Shown here: positions 8,114 to 16,743 of the stretch, piece after piece
Layout of the letters: the number at the start of each line of letters is the position of its first letter
Position numbering within the stretch: the first letter of the stretch is position 1
Assembly (NCBI RefSeq): GCF_900115265.1
Contig: NZ_FOVU01000003.1
Location: 372,001 to 436,000 of the forward strand
Direction: 5' to 3'
Length of the DNA: 64,000 nt
From: Bradyrhizobium sp. Ghvi
Lineage (GTDB): Bacteria; Pseudomonadota; Alphaproteobacteria; Rhizobiales; Xanthobacteraceae
The notes under the pieces: model-generated
Databases searched by the model: none
Seen by the model: the letters and a program-made list of their open reading frames with translations, nothing else
Told to the model about the DNA's origin: nothing
Program-made: the position numbers and the translations under genes

Positions 8114-8598
8114 CTCGCAGAGATTTCCTCGTCGCCGGCCCGATGCCCCGCAACGCGCTCATCCGCCCGGCGCAGCCGCCGGCACAGCTCGCGGTTGATG
8201 TTCTGCAGCACGATCACATAGGCGTGGATGTCGGCCTTGTAGCAGGCGTAGAGCTTCTGGGCGGTCAGTTCGTACAGCACGGTCTCGCTTTCCGCGACCA
8301 CCGTGGCGGAGCGGTTTTGCATTTCGATCAGCGTCATCTCGCCGAAGAAGTCGCCAGGCTCCAGTGCGGACAGCGGGATGACGCCGCCCGCATTCGCCTG
8401 CTTGCTTACTGCCAGGCGGCCGGACTTGACGATGAACATCGAGCGTCCCGGCTCGCCTTCGGCGACAATTGTCGCGCCGGCCTCGAAGTGGCGTTCGACC
8501 AGCATCGAGATCAGGAGGTCGAGACTTGCATCCGATAGACCGCCGAAGAACGGCGTCGCGAGCAGGAAGGCCTTCAGATCGGGGGAACTGGCGGTCAT
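8110..8598 (-). CDS. Stand-alone cyclic nucleotide-binding domain protein
   Basis: 162 residues. One CRP-type cNMP domain fills residues about 10-125 (LKAFLLATPFFGGLSD, AGATIVAEGEPGRSMFIVKSGRLAV, LEPGDFFGEMTLIE, RSATVVAESETVLYEL); the phosphate-binding cassette FFGEMTLI..NRSATV is largely intact, with the Arg present. There is no DNA-binding helix-turn-helix, only a charged helix at the C-terminus, so it is not a CRP-type regulator but a sensor or regulatory subunit. Its coupling to the HAD phosphatase suggests that the phosphatase may be its partner, which is inference. Confidence 0.88.
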   Translation of the reverse strand: MTASSPDLKAFLLATPFFGGLSDASLDLLISMLVERHFEAGATIVAEGEPGRSMFIVKSGRLAVSKQANAGGVIPLSALEPGDFFGEMTLIEMQNRSATVVAESETVLYELTAQKLYACYKADIHAYVIVLQNINRELCRRLRRADERVAGHRAGDEEISAR

Positions 8599-8738
8599 CG
8601 CGAGAGGATACGCTCCGCGACCATTTGCGACAAGCAGGACGCGGTATGGGCGAGCCTCGCGCGGGCTCTACCCATCCGACGCGCCAACCCTACATGTGAT
8701 CTCTCAAGACGCGCAGCCCCTCACTGGTAACCCGCCCC

Positions 8739-9746
8739 ATGATCCCCTTCTCCGTGCTCGACCTCGCGCCTATCCGGCAGGGCTCCGACGCCGCGCAGGC
8801 GTTTCGTAATTCGCTCGACCTCGCCCAGCATGCCGAAAGGTGGGGCTTCAAGCGGTTCTGGCTCGCCGAGCATCACAACATGACGGGCATCGCGAGCGCA
8901 GCGACCTCGGTGGTGATCGCCCATATCGCTGCGGGCACGAAGACGATCCGCGTCGGCTCGGGCGGCGTGATGCTCCCGAACCATTCGCCGCTGGTGATCG
9001 CCGAGCAGTTCGGCACGCTGGAATCGCTCTACCCGGGGCGGATCGATCTCGGGCTCGGCCGCGCGCCGGGCACCGATCAGCTCACCGCACAGGCGATGCG
9101 GCGCGACCTTGCGACCGCCGCCGAAAACTTTCCGCACGACGTGCTGGAGCTGCAGGCGTTGCTCGGCGATGTCGAACCGAACCAGACGATCCGCGCCGTG
9201 CCCGGCATGGGCACGAAGGTGCCGCTATGGATCCTCGGCTCCAGCATGTTCGGCGCGCAGCTTGCGGCCATGCTGGGGCTGCCGTTCGCCTTCGCCTCGC
9301 ATTTCGCGCCGCAAATGCTGATGCCGGCGCTGCGCGAATATCGCGCACGGTTTGAGCCCTCGGCGCAGCTCGACAAGCCCTACGCGATCGTCGCCGTCAA
9401 TGTGTTCGCCGCCGACAGCGATGCCGAGGCGCAGCGCCTGTTCACCTCGCTGCAGCAGCAGTTCATCAATTTGCGCCGCGGCACGCCCGGACCTTTGCCG
9501 CCGCCGATCGACGACATGGACGCGCTGTGGTCGCCGGCCGAGAAGGCGGGCATCGTCCAGTCGCTCGCCTGCTCCGCGGTCGGCTCGCCTGATGCGGTCG
9601 AAGCGAAACTGAAGGCGCTGATCGCCGACACCGCCGCGGACGAGCTGATGACCACGGCCCTGATCTACGACCACGCCGCGCGGCTGCGCTCGTTCGAGAT
9701 CGCGGCGGAGGTAAGGGGCAGGCTGGCGAAACACCCGGTGGTGTGA
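8739..9746 (+). CDS. LLM-class flavin-dependent oxidoreductase (luciferase-like)
   Basis: 335 residues of the bacterial luciferase-like fold. The N-terminus ([12 protein letters not shown]), the FWLAEHHNM motif near residue 46 and the [23 protein letters not shown] block match the MsnO8/YhbW-type subgroup of these FMN-using monooxygenase-like enzymes. The reduced flavin would be supplied by a separate reductase; the substrate is unknown. It is monocistronic by spacing, divergent from the cNMP gene and followed by a GC-rich hairpin at 9818. Confidence 0.92.
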   Translation: MIPFSVLDLAPIRQGSDAAQAFRNSLDLAQHAERWGFKRFWLAEHHNMTGIASAATSVVIAHIAAGTKTIRVGSGGVMLPNHSPLVIAEQFGTLESLYPGRIDLGLGRAPGTDQLTAQAMRRDLATAAENFPHDVLELQALLGDVEPNQTIRAVPGMGTKVPLWILGSSMFGAQLAAMLGLPFAFASHFAPQMLMPALREYRARFEPSAQLDKPYAIVAVNVFAADSDAEAQRLFTSLQQQFINLRRGTPGPLPPPIDDMDALWSPAEKAGIVQSLACSAVGSPDAVEAKLKALIADTAADELMTTALIYDHAARLRSFEIAAEVRGRLAKHPVV

Positions 9747-9817
9747 GCGGGCACGATTGTTGCCGCGATGAAAGTACGCCCCCTCAGGGCTGAAGGGAGG
9801 GTGAACGAAGAACGTGG

Positions 9818-9847
9818 ATGCCCGGGACAAGCCCGGGCATGACGATC
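9818..9847 (+). terminator. GC-rich hairpin downstream of LLM gene
   Basis: ATGCCCGGG (9818-9826), loop ACAAG, CCCGGGCAT (9832-9840) form a perfect 9-bp stem. Only a weak T-rich tract follows (ATCTTTT). It lies 72 bp after the LLM stop and before the sulfhydrylase gene; this hairpin sequence also resembles a common Bradyrhizobium intergenic repeat unit. Confidence 0.5.
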
Positions 9848-9931
9848 TTTTGCTGGAATTCAATGGGCTGACGTGACGCGCGTTTTTGTGGCACAAGGTC
9901 CGCCATCGCCGACCGACCTTTGAGGCCACGC

Positions 9932-11227
9932 ATGCCCGCGCCAAAACCGCCTGCCTTCGAAACCCTGAGCCTGCATGCGGGCCAGCATCCGGATCCCGCG
10001 ACCGGTGCCCGCGCGGTGCCGATCTACCAGACCACGTCCTACGTGTTCCAGGATTCCGACCACGCCGCCGCGCTGTTCAACCTGGAGCGCGCCGGCCACA
10101 TCTACACGCGGATTTCCAATCCGACCACCGGCGTGCTGGAGGAGCGGCTTGCGGCGCTCGAAGGCGGCGTCGGCGCGATCTGCACCGCGAGCGGAATGGC
10201 GGCGCTGCACCTCGCCATCGCGACGCTGCTCAACGCCGGCGACCACATCGTGGCGTCGAGCTCGCTCTATGGCGGCACCATCAATCTGCTCGCGCACACG
10301 CTGCCGCGCTTCGGCATCACCACGACGTTCGTGAAGCCGCGCGATCTCAATGCGTTCCGTACCGCGATCAAGCCCAACACGAAGCTCGTAATCGGCGAGA
10401 CCATCGGCAATCCCGGACTGGAGGTGCTCGACATTCCAAAAGTTGCGGCGATCGCGCACGAGGCAAAGATTCCACTGCTGATCGACAACACTTTTGCGAC
10501 GCCCTATCTCAGCCGGCCGATCGCGCTTGGCGCCGACATCGTGATGCATTCGGCCACCAAATGGATCGGCGGCCACGGCATCGCCATTGGCGGCGCCATC
10601 GTCGATGGCGGCCGCTTCGACTGGCGCGCATCGGACAAGTTCGGCGTGCTGACCGAGCCCTATGGCGGCTATCACGGCATCGTTTTCGACGAGCAGTTCG
10701 GCACGGCCGCCTTCATCATGCGCGCGCGCACCGAGGGGCTGCGCGATTTCGGCGCCTGCCTGTCGCCGACCAACGCGTTCCAGCTGTTGCAGGGCGTCGA
10801 GACGCTCGGGGTTCGCATGGACAGGCACATGCAGAACACGCATCTGGTGCTGGAAGCCCTGAAGTCCAACAAGGCTGTCGACTGGGTGCTGCATCCCTCC
10901 CTGGAGAACCATCCCGACTATCAGCTGGCCAAGACGCTGCTGCCGCGCGGCGCCGGCTCGATCGTCTCGTTCGGCATCAAGGGCGGCCGGCCCGCGGGTC
11001 GAAAGTTCATCGAGTCGCTTCGCATGATCAGCCATCTCGCCAATGTCGGCGACGCCAAGACATTGGTGATCCACCCGGCCTCCACCACGCATCAGCAGAT
11101 GGATGCCGAGCAGCTCAAGGCCGCGGGCATCGGTGAGGAGCTGGTGCGGCTGTCGGTCGGCATCGAAACTGCTTCCGACATCATCGACGATCTCGCGCAG
11201 GCGCTGCGCATCTCGCAGAAGGTTTGA
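9932..11227 (+). CDS. metY: O-acetylhomoserine sulfhydrylase (aminocarboxypropyltransferase)
   Basis: 431 residues, matching O-acetylhomoserine sulfhydrylases and longer than O-succinylhomoserine enzymes or cystathionine lyases. This PLP enzyme makes homocysteine from O-acetylhomoserine and sulfide in methionine synthesis. Family hallmarks: PIYQTTSYVF, YTRISNPT, ASGMAALHLA, LLIDNTFATPYL and the PLP lysine in HSATKWIGGHG (Lys 210). The ATG at 9932 is preferred; a TTG at 9920 would add four residues. An alpha/beta hydrolase gene follows after 4 bp. I looked for a SAM-II type leader in the upstream gap and did not find one. Confidence 0.95.
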   Translation: MPAPKPPAFETLSLHAGQHPDPATGARAVPIYQTTSYVFQDSDHAAALFNLERAGHIYTRISNPTTGVLEERLAALEGGVGAICTASGMAALHLAIATLLNAGDHIVASSSLYGGTINLLAHTLPRFGITTTFVKPRDLNAFRTAIKPNTKLVIGETIGNPGLEVLDIPKVAAIAHEAKIPLLIDNTFATPYLSRPIALGADIVMHSATKWIGGHGIAIGGAIVDGGRFDWRASDKFGVLTEPYGGYHGIVFDEQFGTAAFIMRARTEGLRDFGACLSPTNAFQLLQGVETLGVRMDRHMQNTHLVLEALKSNKAVDWVLHPSLENHPDYQLAKTLLPRGAGSIVSFGIKGGRPAGRKFIESLRMISHLANVGDAKTLVIHPASTTHQQMDAEQLKAAGIGEELVRLSVGIETASDIIDDLAQALRISQKV

Positions 11228-11231
11228 CACG

Positions 11232-12014
11232 ATGCAGCTCACCGTCAACGGCACTGAGGTGTTCGTCGCAACCGGCGGCCGCGAGTTCGACAAGTCCCTG
11301 CCCGCGGTCGTCTTCATCCACGGCGCGGGCTTTGACCATTCCACCTGGGCGCTGCATACGCGCTGGTTCGCCCATCACGGCTTTGGCGTACTGGCGCCCG
11401 ACCTGCCCGGTCACGGCCGCTCGGCCGGGCCGTCACTGGGAAGCATCGCCGACATGGCAGACTGGACAGCGGCGCTGCTCGATGCGGCAGGAGCCACGAA
11501 GGCTCACCTGATCGGTCATTCCATGGGATCGCTGATCTCGCTGGAGACCGCTGCGCGGCACCCCGAGAAGGTTTCCGCGCTCAGCCTGATCGGCACGGCC
11601 GCGACCATGACGGTGGGCCCGGATTTGCTCAAAGCGGCAGAAGCCAACTCGCAGGATGCGAACGACATGGTCTCGATCTGGGGCCTCGGCTTCAGGGCCG
11701 AGCTCGGCGGCAGCCTCGCGCCGGGCCTGTGGATGCATGGCGGCGCGCAGGCGGTGTTGAAGCACTGCGAACCTGGCGTGCTGTTCCGGGATTTGTCGGC
11801 CTGCAATGCCTATGCGAACGCGCTCCAGGCAGCAGCGAGCGTGAAAGTGCCTGTTACCCTCATCCTCGGCGAGCGGGACATGATGACGCCGCCGAAGGCC
11901 GGCAAAGCGCTTGCGGCGGCGATCCCTCAAGCGAAGACGATCGTGGTGCCGGGCGCGGGCCACATGATCATGGCCGAGCGTCCGGATGAACTGCTGGCGG
12001 CCTTGAGGAACTGA
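11232..12014 (+). CDS. Alpha/beta hydrolase
   Basis: 260 residues. The fold signature is complete: oxyanion HGAGFDHSTW, DLPGHGRS, nucleophile LIGHSMGSL (Ser 97), acid in LGERDMMTP and His in PGAGHMIM. The ATG at 11232 is 4 bp after the sulfhydrylase stop, so it is co-translated with metY. The pairing is notable because homoserine acetyltransferases are also alpha/beta hydrolases, but this protein is too short (those are about 370 residues) and resembles esterase/peptidase-like hydrolases, so that role is unlikely. Substrate unknown. Confidence 0.9.
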   Translation: MQLTVNGTEVFVATGGREFDKSLPAVVFIHGAGFDHSTWALHTRWFAHHGFGVLAPDLPGHGRSAGPSLGSIADMADWTAALLDAAGATKAHLIGHSMGSLISLETAARHPEKVSALSLIGTAATMTVGPDLLKAAEANSQDANDMVSIWGLGFRAELGGSLAPGLWMHGGAQAVLKHCEPGVLFRDLSACNAYANALQAAASVKVPVTLILGERDMMTPPKAGKALAAAIPQAKTIVVPGAGHMIMAERPDELLAALRN

Positions 12015-12083
12015 GCGGATCAATCGTCCGCGTCATGCGTTGCGGTCAGACATCCCTGTGAACTCTCAGAGGGAACTCGACCC

Positions 12084-12587
12084 ATGCCAAGACAAGAAGT
12101 CATTCGCAAAGCCAGGCAGGACAAGCGCGCCGGCAAATCGGCCAGCACGCAGGCCGGCGAATTCGTCAAGGACCAGATCGACAAGATCAGGAAAGGCAGG
12201 CACGGCGCGCGCTCGACCAAGCAGGCGATTGCCATCGGCCTTTCCGAGGCGCGCCGCGCCGGCGTCGATCTGCCGCCGCCGCGCAAAGGGCGCACCAAGA
12301 AATCGACGCGCCGCAGCGCCAAGTACGCCTATGAGGCCGGCCAGGGCAAACGCACGCCAAAGCGGCGGCCGAAGGTGTCACGCGCTGTCGAGAATGTCCT
12401 GAAGAAGGAGCCGCGCTCGACGGCATCGCGCAAGGCGCTGTCGAAGCAAGCCAAGAGCGCCGCAACCCGCCGCAGCGCAGCCTCCCGCTCGGCCGCCGCG
12501 CGGAAAGCGAGCCGCACCAAGGGCGCCAAGGCCCGCTCCGCCGCCGCGAAGAAGGCGGCACGCACCAGGGCGCGTCGGCGAAGTTGA
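12084..12587 (+). CDS. Basic DUF6496-like protein with histone-H1-like tail
   Basis: 167 residues. The N-terminal half (PRQEVIRKARQDKRAGKS, GEFVKDQIDKIRKGRHGARS, AIAIGLSEARRAG) matches the short DUF6496-type proteins of rhizobia; the C-terminal half is an Ala/Lys/Arg/Ser low-complexity tail like histone H1 and the bacterial AlgP/Hc1-type tails. Such a tail suggests nucleic acid binding or nucleoid association, which is inference. It stands alone on the plus strand with an AGAGGGAA ribosome-binding site upstream. Confidence 0.82.
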   Translation: MPRQEVIRKARQDKRAGKSASTQAGEFVKDQIDKIRKGRHGARSTKQAIAIGLSEARRAGVDLPPPRKGRTKKSTRRSAKYAYEAGQGKRTPKRRPKVSRAVENVLKKEPRSTASRKALSKQAKSAATRRSAASRSAAARKASRTKGAKARSAAAKKAARTRARRRS

Positions 12588-12668
12588 TGGCGTGTAGCGG
12601 CCTTGTGAATTGAACGCGAGCGGCCGCCGGCTGACGATCCGGTCTTGATTGGATCGATCGGAGCTTTC

Positions 12669-13400
12669 ATGTCAGAGACTCTCAAGGGACGCGTCGCGCT
12701 CGTCACTGGCGGTTCGCGCGGGATAGGCGCGGCCGTCTGCCGTGCGCTGGCTGGGGCCGGCGTGGCCGTCGCGATCAACTGCCGCGAAAGAATCGACCAA
12801 GCCGAGAAGCTCGCGGGCGAGATCGGCCGGCAGGGCGGACGCGCCATCGTCGCCGCAGCCGACGTCTCTCAGCAGGGCGCCGTGACCGGCATGGTCGAGC
12901 GCGTCACAGCCGGGCTCGGCCCGATCGACATTCTCGTCAACAATGCCGGCATCGCCATCACCCGCGGCGTCGACGATCTCACCGATGAGGATTTCGATCG
13001 CACCATCCTGGTCAATCTGAAATCCGCCTTTCTGTGCACGCAGGCGGTGCTGCCGTCGATGCGCACGAAGAAGTGGGGCCGCATTGTCAACATCTCCTCG
13101 GGTGCTGCGCGCGGCGCCGGCTCGATCGGCCCGCACTACAATGCGTCCAAGGCCGGCATGGAAGGGCTCACCCGCGGCTATGCGGCACGCCTGGTGAAGG
13201 AAGGCATCACCGTCAACGCCGTGGCGCCGTCACTGATCGAGACCGACATGATGAGCAACCAGCCGCAACTCGTCAGCCGCATCCCGCTCGGCCGGTTCGG
13301 CACCGCGGACGAGGTGGCGAAAGCGGTGATGCTGCTGGTCGACAACGCCTATATGACGGGGCAGACGATCGCGTTGAGCGGCGGGATGGCGTTTAACTGA
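12669..13400 (+). CDS. Short-chain dehydrogenase/reductase, FabG-like
   Basis: 243 residues, the classical SDR length. GGSRGIGAAV (NADP loop), LVNNAGI, NISSGAARG with the catalytic Ser, and YNASKAG with catalytic Tyr and Lys are present, as is the C-terminal SGGMAFN close to FabG (3-oxoacyl-ACP reductase). The ATG at 12669 has GGAG five bases upstream; an in-frame upstream start at 12645 has none. It is not among fatty acid genes, so it is more likely an accessory oxidoreductase. A palindromic repeat element follows. Confidence 0.9.
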   Translation: MSETLKGRVALVTGGSRGIGAAVCRALAGAGVAVAINCRERIDQAEKLAGEIGRQGGRAIVAAADVSQQGAVTGMVERVTAGLGPIDILVNNAGIAITRGVDDLTDEDFDRTILVNLKSAFLCTQAVLPSMRTKKWGRIVNISSGAARGAGSIGPHYNASKAGMEGLTRGYAARLVKEGITVNAVAPSLIETDMMSNQPQLVSRIPLGRFGTADEVAKAVMLLVDNAYMTGQTIALSGGMAFN

Positions 13401-13431
13401 GGGGACGTAGTGCTCGCGGCACCCGCGATGT

Positions 13432-13630
13432 TCCTTCTCCCCTTGTGGGAGAAGGTGGCATAGGCGGCCTTCGGCCGCCGTTCTTAAGAACGTCGAAGCG
13501 AAGCTTCGGCTATGGCGCCGGATGAGGGGTATCTGTCCGTGAACTCGAAGTGTGCGTTTGCGGAGAGATACCCCTCACCCCTCTCGCCGCTGACGCGGCG
13601 AGCCACCCTCTTCCACAAGGGGAAAGGGTG
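13432..13630. repeat. About 200-bp palindromic intergenic repeat
   Basis: Outer arms CTTCTCCCCTTGTGGGAGAA (from 13434) and the complementary CTCTTCCACAAGGGGAAAGG (about 13608-13627), and inner arms GATGAGGGGTATC (13521-13533) and GATACCCCTCACC (13567-13579), are nested inverted repeats. It fills the gap between the convergent SDR and phosphonate-operon genes and could fold into a long hairpin ending both transcripts. This family is common in Bradyrhizobium as I remember it. Confidence 0.75.
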
Positions 13631-13637
13631 AGAACGA

Positions 13638-14249
13638 CTACCACATCGTCGCGGCCGCCCGCTCTGGCCAGTCGCGATCATACGTGGCGCCGCCGACCCT
13701 GTTCTCACTCATCTCGGCGAGGATCTGGCCTGGCGTCGGCAGCGCATTCGGGTCGACGCGCTTGTCGGGATTCCAGAGGTCGGCGCGGACGATGGCGCGG
13801 GCACATTGGAAGTAGATCTCGTCCACACTCATCACCATGACGCTGCGCGGCGCCTTGCCCTGGACCTCGAACGAGGCCAGCAGCTCGGGCTCGACCGAGA
13901 GATGCGCGCGGCCGTTGGCACGGACCGCATTGCCGGAGCCGGGAATCAGGAACATCAGCGACACCCTGGGATCACGCACGATATTGCGCAGTGAATCGAT
14001 CCGGTTGTTGCCGCGGCGATCCGGCAGCATCAGCGTCTTGGGATCGTGGATGCGGACGAAGCCGGGGAGATCGCCGCGCGGCGAGCAGTCGACGCCCTCG
14101 GGGCCGATGGTGGCGAGGGCCGCGAACGGCGCCTTCTCGATGAAGATGCGGTAGAGCGGGGTGATATGGTCGGCGACTTTCACGGTCGAGGCGTCGTTTG
14201 TGGCGCCATAGATGGCTTCTAACTGTTCGACCGTTTCGATCACCGTCAT
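13638..14249 (-). CDS. PPOX-type FMN-binding protein at the end of the phn operon
   Basis: 203 residues from the ATG at 14249, which has AGGAGAG five bases upstream. The body (FAALATIGPEGVDCSPRGD, LPDRRGNNRIDSLRNIVRDP, VSLMFLIPGSG, RANGRAHLS) fits the pyridoxamine-5'-phosphate-oxidase-like split-barrel flavoproteins, closest to the group named after MSMEG_1061. These bind FMN or F420 and reduce varied substrates. It begins 25 bp after phnN on the same strand, so it is the likely last gene of the phnG-N transcript; no role in phosphonate use is established. It could equally be a passenger gene. Confidence 0.87.
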   Translation of the reverse strand: MTVIETVEQLEAIYGATNDASTVKVADHITPLYRIFIEKAPFAALATIGPEGVDCSPRGDLPGFVRIHDPKTLMLPDRRGNNRIDSLRNIVRDPRVSLMFLIPGSGNAVRANGRAHLSVEPELLASFEVQGKAPRSVMVMSVDEIYFQCARAIVRADLWNPDKRVDPNALPTPGQILAEMSENRVGGATYDRDWPERAAATMW

Positions 14250-14274
14250 TCCGCTCTCCTTCTTGTGCCGGCAA

Positions 14275-14871
14275 CTAGTCTTGCCAGCCTTCATTCCTGA
14301 TCACGCGCACGAGCTGGCGGCCATGATAGTCCGCGCTGCCGGCGTTGAGGATGGTGACATCGGCATTGGCCGACGAATCATCGACGCTGCGCGAGAGCCG
14401 TTCCGCAAGATCGCCGTCACTGTGCCGAGCTCGGGCAGCAAGACGCTGCGCCAGCACGTCCGGCGGCGCCGTGATCGCGACTACGACCACGTTGGCATAG
14501 GCCCGGCGCAGCGCGCCGATGACCGTGCGCGAGACGTTGACGACAACGGTGCGTCCCGCACGGATGTCGTCGTTGATCTCCACTGGCAGGGCATAGGAAT
14601 GCCCATGCGCGTCCCAATGCACCGCGAAATCGCCATGCCCGCGCGCGCGGGCGAAATCGTCCGGGCTCACCGCAATATTGTCCTCGTCGGCCGAAGAGGC
14701 ACGCGTCACGACGCGACGCGGGAAGACGACGTTCCGATCATCGGCGCAGGCCGCCTGCGCGAGCCGCAACAGCGTGTCCTTGCCAGCGCCGCTCGGACCG
14801 ACCACGAGCACGAGCCGGCCGGGACCGATCGCGCCCGCCCTGTCCTGTGCCATGGTCTCCGTCTCGCTCAT
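14275..14871 (-). CDS. phnN: Ribose 1,5-bisphosphate phosphokinase PhnN
   Basis: 198 residues with a guanylate-kinase-like fold: P-loop VVGPSGAGKDTLL (about residues 24-36), RRVVTRAS, and NVSRTVIGALRRAYANV. PhnN phosphorylates ribose 1,5-bisphosphate to PRPP, the last step that returns the sugar from C-P lyase to nucleotide metabolism. The ATG overlaps the phnM stop by 4 bp; an ATG at 14853 is an alternative start with fewer extra residues before the P-loop. Confidence 0.94.
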   Translation of the reverse strand: MSETETMAQDRAGAIGPGRLVLVVGPSGAGKDTLLRLAQAACADDRNVVFPRRVVTRASSADEDNIAVSPDDFARARGHGDFAVHWDAHGHSYALPVEINDDIRAGRTVVVNVSRTVIGALRRAYANVVVVAITAPPDVLAQRLAARARHSDGDLAERLSRSVDDSSANADVTILNAGSADYHGRQLVRVIRNEGWQD

Positions 14872-16019
14872 GCGACACGGCCGCCTTCGCGCCAGACGCT
14901 GCGGACCACGGGAACGCTGCCGGCAATGTGCACGCGGATCAGATCGGCCCGCTTGCCGATGGCGATCTCGCCGCGGTCGGTGAGGCCGACCGCATCGGCC
15001 GGCGCCTTGGTGACGGTGCGGACGGCAGCCGGCAGGCTGATCGAGGGCGCATGCTCGGGCAATTGCAGTGCGCCCATCAAGAGGCTGGACGGGATGTAGT
15101 CCGACGACAGGATATCGAGCAGGCCTTCGCGCGCGAGATCAACGGCAGCGATGTTGCCGGAATGCGAGCCTCCGCGCACGACGTTAGGCGCGCCCATCAG
15201 GATGTCGATACCCGCCTGGTGCAAGCCGCGCGCGGCCTCCAGGGTAGTCGGGAATTCCGCCACCGCGACGCCGTCACGCACGGCATCCGCGACGTTCTCC
15301 TCGGTGGTGTCGTCATGGCTCGCCAGCGGAATCCGGTATTCGTGCGCCAGGGCCACGATCTCGCGCATATTGGTCGCAGCATATTTCTTCTGGTACTCGA
15401 AGCGCTTTGCAAACAGCTCGTCGAGCTCGGCGTCGGTCTTGCCGCCGCCCTTGCCGCGGTAGTAGTCGCGCAGTTTGACCTCGTCGCGGAACTGACGTTG
15501 GCCGGGCGTGTGATCCATCAATGACATCAGCTTGACGTCGGGCCGGTCGATCAGCTCCTTGGCCTCCTCGACCACGCTCGGCATCGGGATTTCGCAGCGC
15601 AGATGCAGGAAGTGGTCGGCGCGCAGCAGATTCGAGTCGCGCGCGGTCGTGATCGCGGCGGCGAGCACGCCGGCGCGGCCGTCGACCTCCTCGGCGCCGT
15701 CCTCGCGCCAGACCCGGAGCGAATCGAACACGGTGGTGATGCCTGAAGTCGCGAGCTGGCCATCATAGGAAACGACGGCGGCGACGGGATTCCAGAACAC
15801 TTTTGGGCGCGGCACGTAGTGCGCTTCGAGATGATCAGTGTGGAGCTCGATCAGGCCGGGCATGATGAGATCGCCGCCGGCCTCCTCCGCCCCACCGGGT
15901 GCCCTGCCCTCGCCGATCTCGGCGATGCGTCCAGCGGCAAGAGCAAGCCAGCCCTGCTCGATCACCCGGTCAGCCAGCACGATCCTGGCGTTGGCGATCA
16001 CTGTGTCTTTCGGCTTCAT
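14868..16019 (-). CDS. phnM: Alpha-D-ribose 1-methylphosphonate 5-triphosphate diphosphatase PhnM
   Basis: 383 residues, close in sequence to E. coli PhnM. This amidohydrolase removes pyrophosphate from the ribosyl phosphonate triphosphate before C-P cleavage. Metal-site and signature motifs are present: LIELHTDHLEAHY with [52 protein letters not shown] and LSSDYIPSS. The ATG at 16019 is used; an upstream in-frame start would run toward phnL. It sits 13 bp after phnL and overlaps phnN by 4 bp. A second, more divergent PhnM-like gene lies at 26046. Confidence 0.95.
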   Translation of the reverse strand: MKPKDTVIANARIVLADRVIEQGWLALAAGRIAEIGEGRAPGGAEEAGGDLIMPGLIELHTDHLEAHYVPRPKVFWNPVAAVVSYDGQLATSGITTVFDSLRVWREDGAEEVDGRAGVLAAAITTARDSNLLRADHFLHLRCEIPMPSVVEEAKELIDRPDVKLMSLMDHTPGQRQFRDEVKLRDYYRGKGGGKTDAELDELFAKRFEYQKKYAATNMREIVALAHEYRIPLASHDDTTEENVADAVRDGVAVAEFPTTLEAARGLHQAGIDILMGAPNVVRGGSHSGNIAAVDLAREGLLDILSSDYIPSSLLMGALQLPEHAPSISLPAAVRTVTKAPADAVGLTDRGEIAIGKRADLIRVHIAGSVPVVRSVWREGGRVA

Positions 16020-16032
16020 GTCCCCAGTTCCT

Positions 16033-16743
16033 TCAGGCCGCGGCGGCAAAGCCGGTGACATCGACGATGCGGTCGGCAATCAAATGACGGATTTCGTCGT
16101 CATGGACAATGGCGACCATGGCAACGCCCTGCCGCTTCTTCTCGGCAACCAGTTCGACCACGATGGCGCGGTTGGCGGCATCGAGCGAGGCGGTCGGCTC
16201 GTCCAGCAACAGGATCGGCAGCTCCGAGATGAAGCCGCGCGCAATGTTGACGCGCTGCTGCTCACCACCGGAGAAGGTCGCGGGCGGAAGCCGCCAGAGC
16301 CGCTCCGGAATATTGAGGCGATGCAAGAGCTCGCCGGCACGGGCCTGCGCGTCGGCGCGAGCCGTGCCGCCGGCGATCAGCGGCTCGGCGACGACGTCGA
16401 TGGTCGCAACCCGCGGCACGGCGCGCAGGAACTGGCTGACATAGCCGATGGTGGAGCGGCGGATGTTGAGCACCTGCCGTGGCTCGGCGGTGGCGAGATC
16501 GATCAGCGTGCCGCGATGCCGGATGCCAATGCGACCGGAGTCGCAGCGGTAGTTGCCAAAAATCATCTTCAGGATCGACGATTTGCCGGCGCCTGACGGC
16601 CCTGACAGCACGACGCATTCGCCCGGCTGGACCTGGAAGGTCACGCCGCGCACGACAGGCAGTTCGATGCCACCCTGCAGGTGCATCGTAAAAGTCTTGT
16701 TGGCGTCGGCGATGTCGATCATGGCGGTCATAGGAAGGCTCAT
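16033..16743 (-). CDS. phnL: PhnL, ABC-type ATPase of the C-P lyase system
   Basis: 236 residues. ABC ATPase motifs: Walker A SGPSGAGKSSIL, Q-loop YVSQFL, signature FSGGEQQRVNIARG, Walker B LLLDEPTASLD and the switch His in IVHDD. PhnL joins PhnG/H/I in loading the phosphonate onto ribose triphosphate; it is not part of the uptake transporter. The ATG at 16743 overlaps the phnK stop in an ATGA, fixing the start, although the reading frame stays open far upstream through phnK. Confidence 0.95.
   Translation of the reverse strand: MSLPMTAMIDIADANKTFTMHLQGGIELPVVRGVTFQVQPGECVVLSGPSGAGKSSILKMIFGNYRCDSGRIGIRHRGTLIDLATAEPRQVLNIRRSTIGYVSQFLRAVPRVATIDVVAEPLIAGGTARADAQARAGELLHRLNIPERLWRLPPATFSGGEQQRVNIARGFISELPILLLDEPTASLDAANRAIVVELVAEKKRQGVAMVAIVHDDEIRHLIADRIVDVTGFAAAA

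Noticed and set aside
9747..9931. SAM-II type riboswitch upstream of metY
   Set aside because: Expected in some alphaproteobacterial methionine genes, but I could not find the conserved core; the gap holds a GC-rich hairpin instead.
9860..11344. 494-residue minus-strand open frame
   Set aside because: Antisense of the sulfhydrylase gene, which has a full PLP-enzyme signature.
11232..12014. Homoserine O-acetyltransferase next to metY
   Set aside because: Same fold but too short and lacking the family's extra lid; kept as a generic hydrolase.
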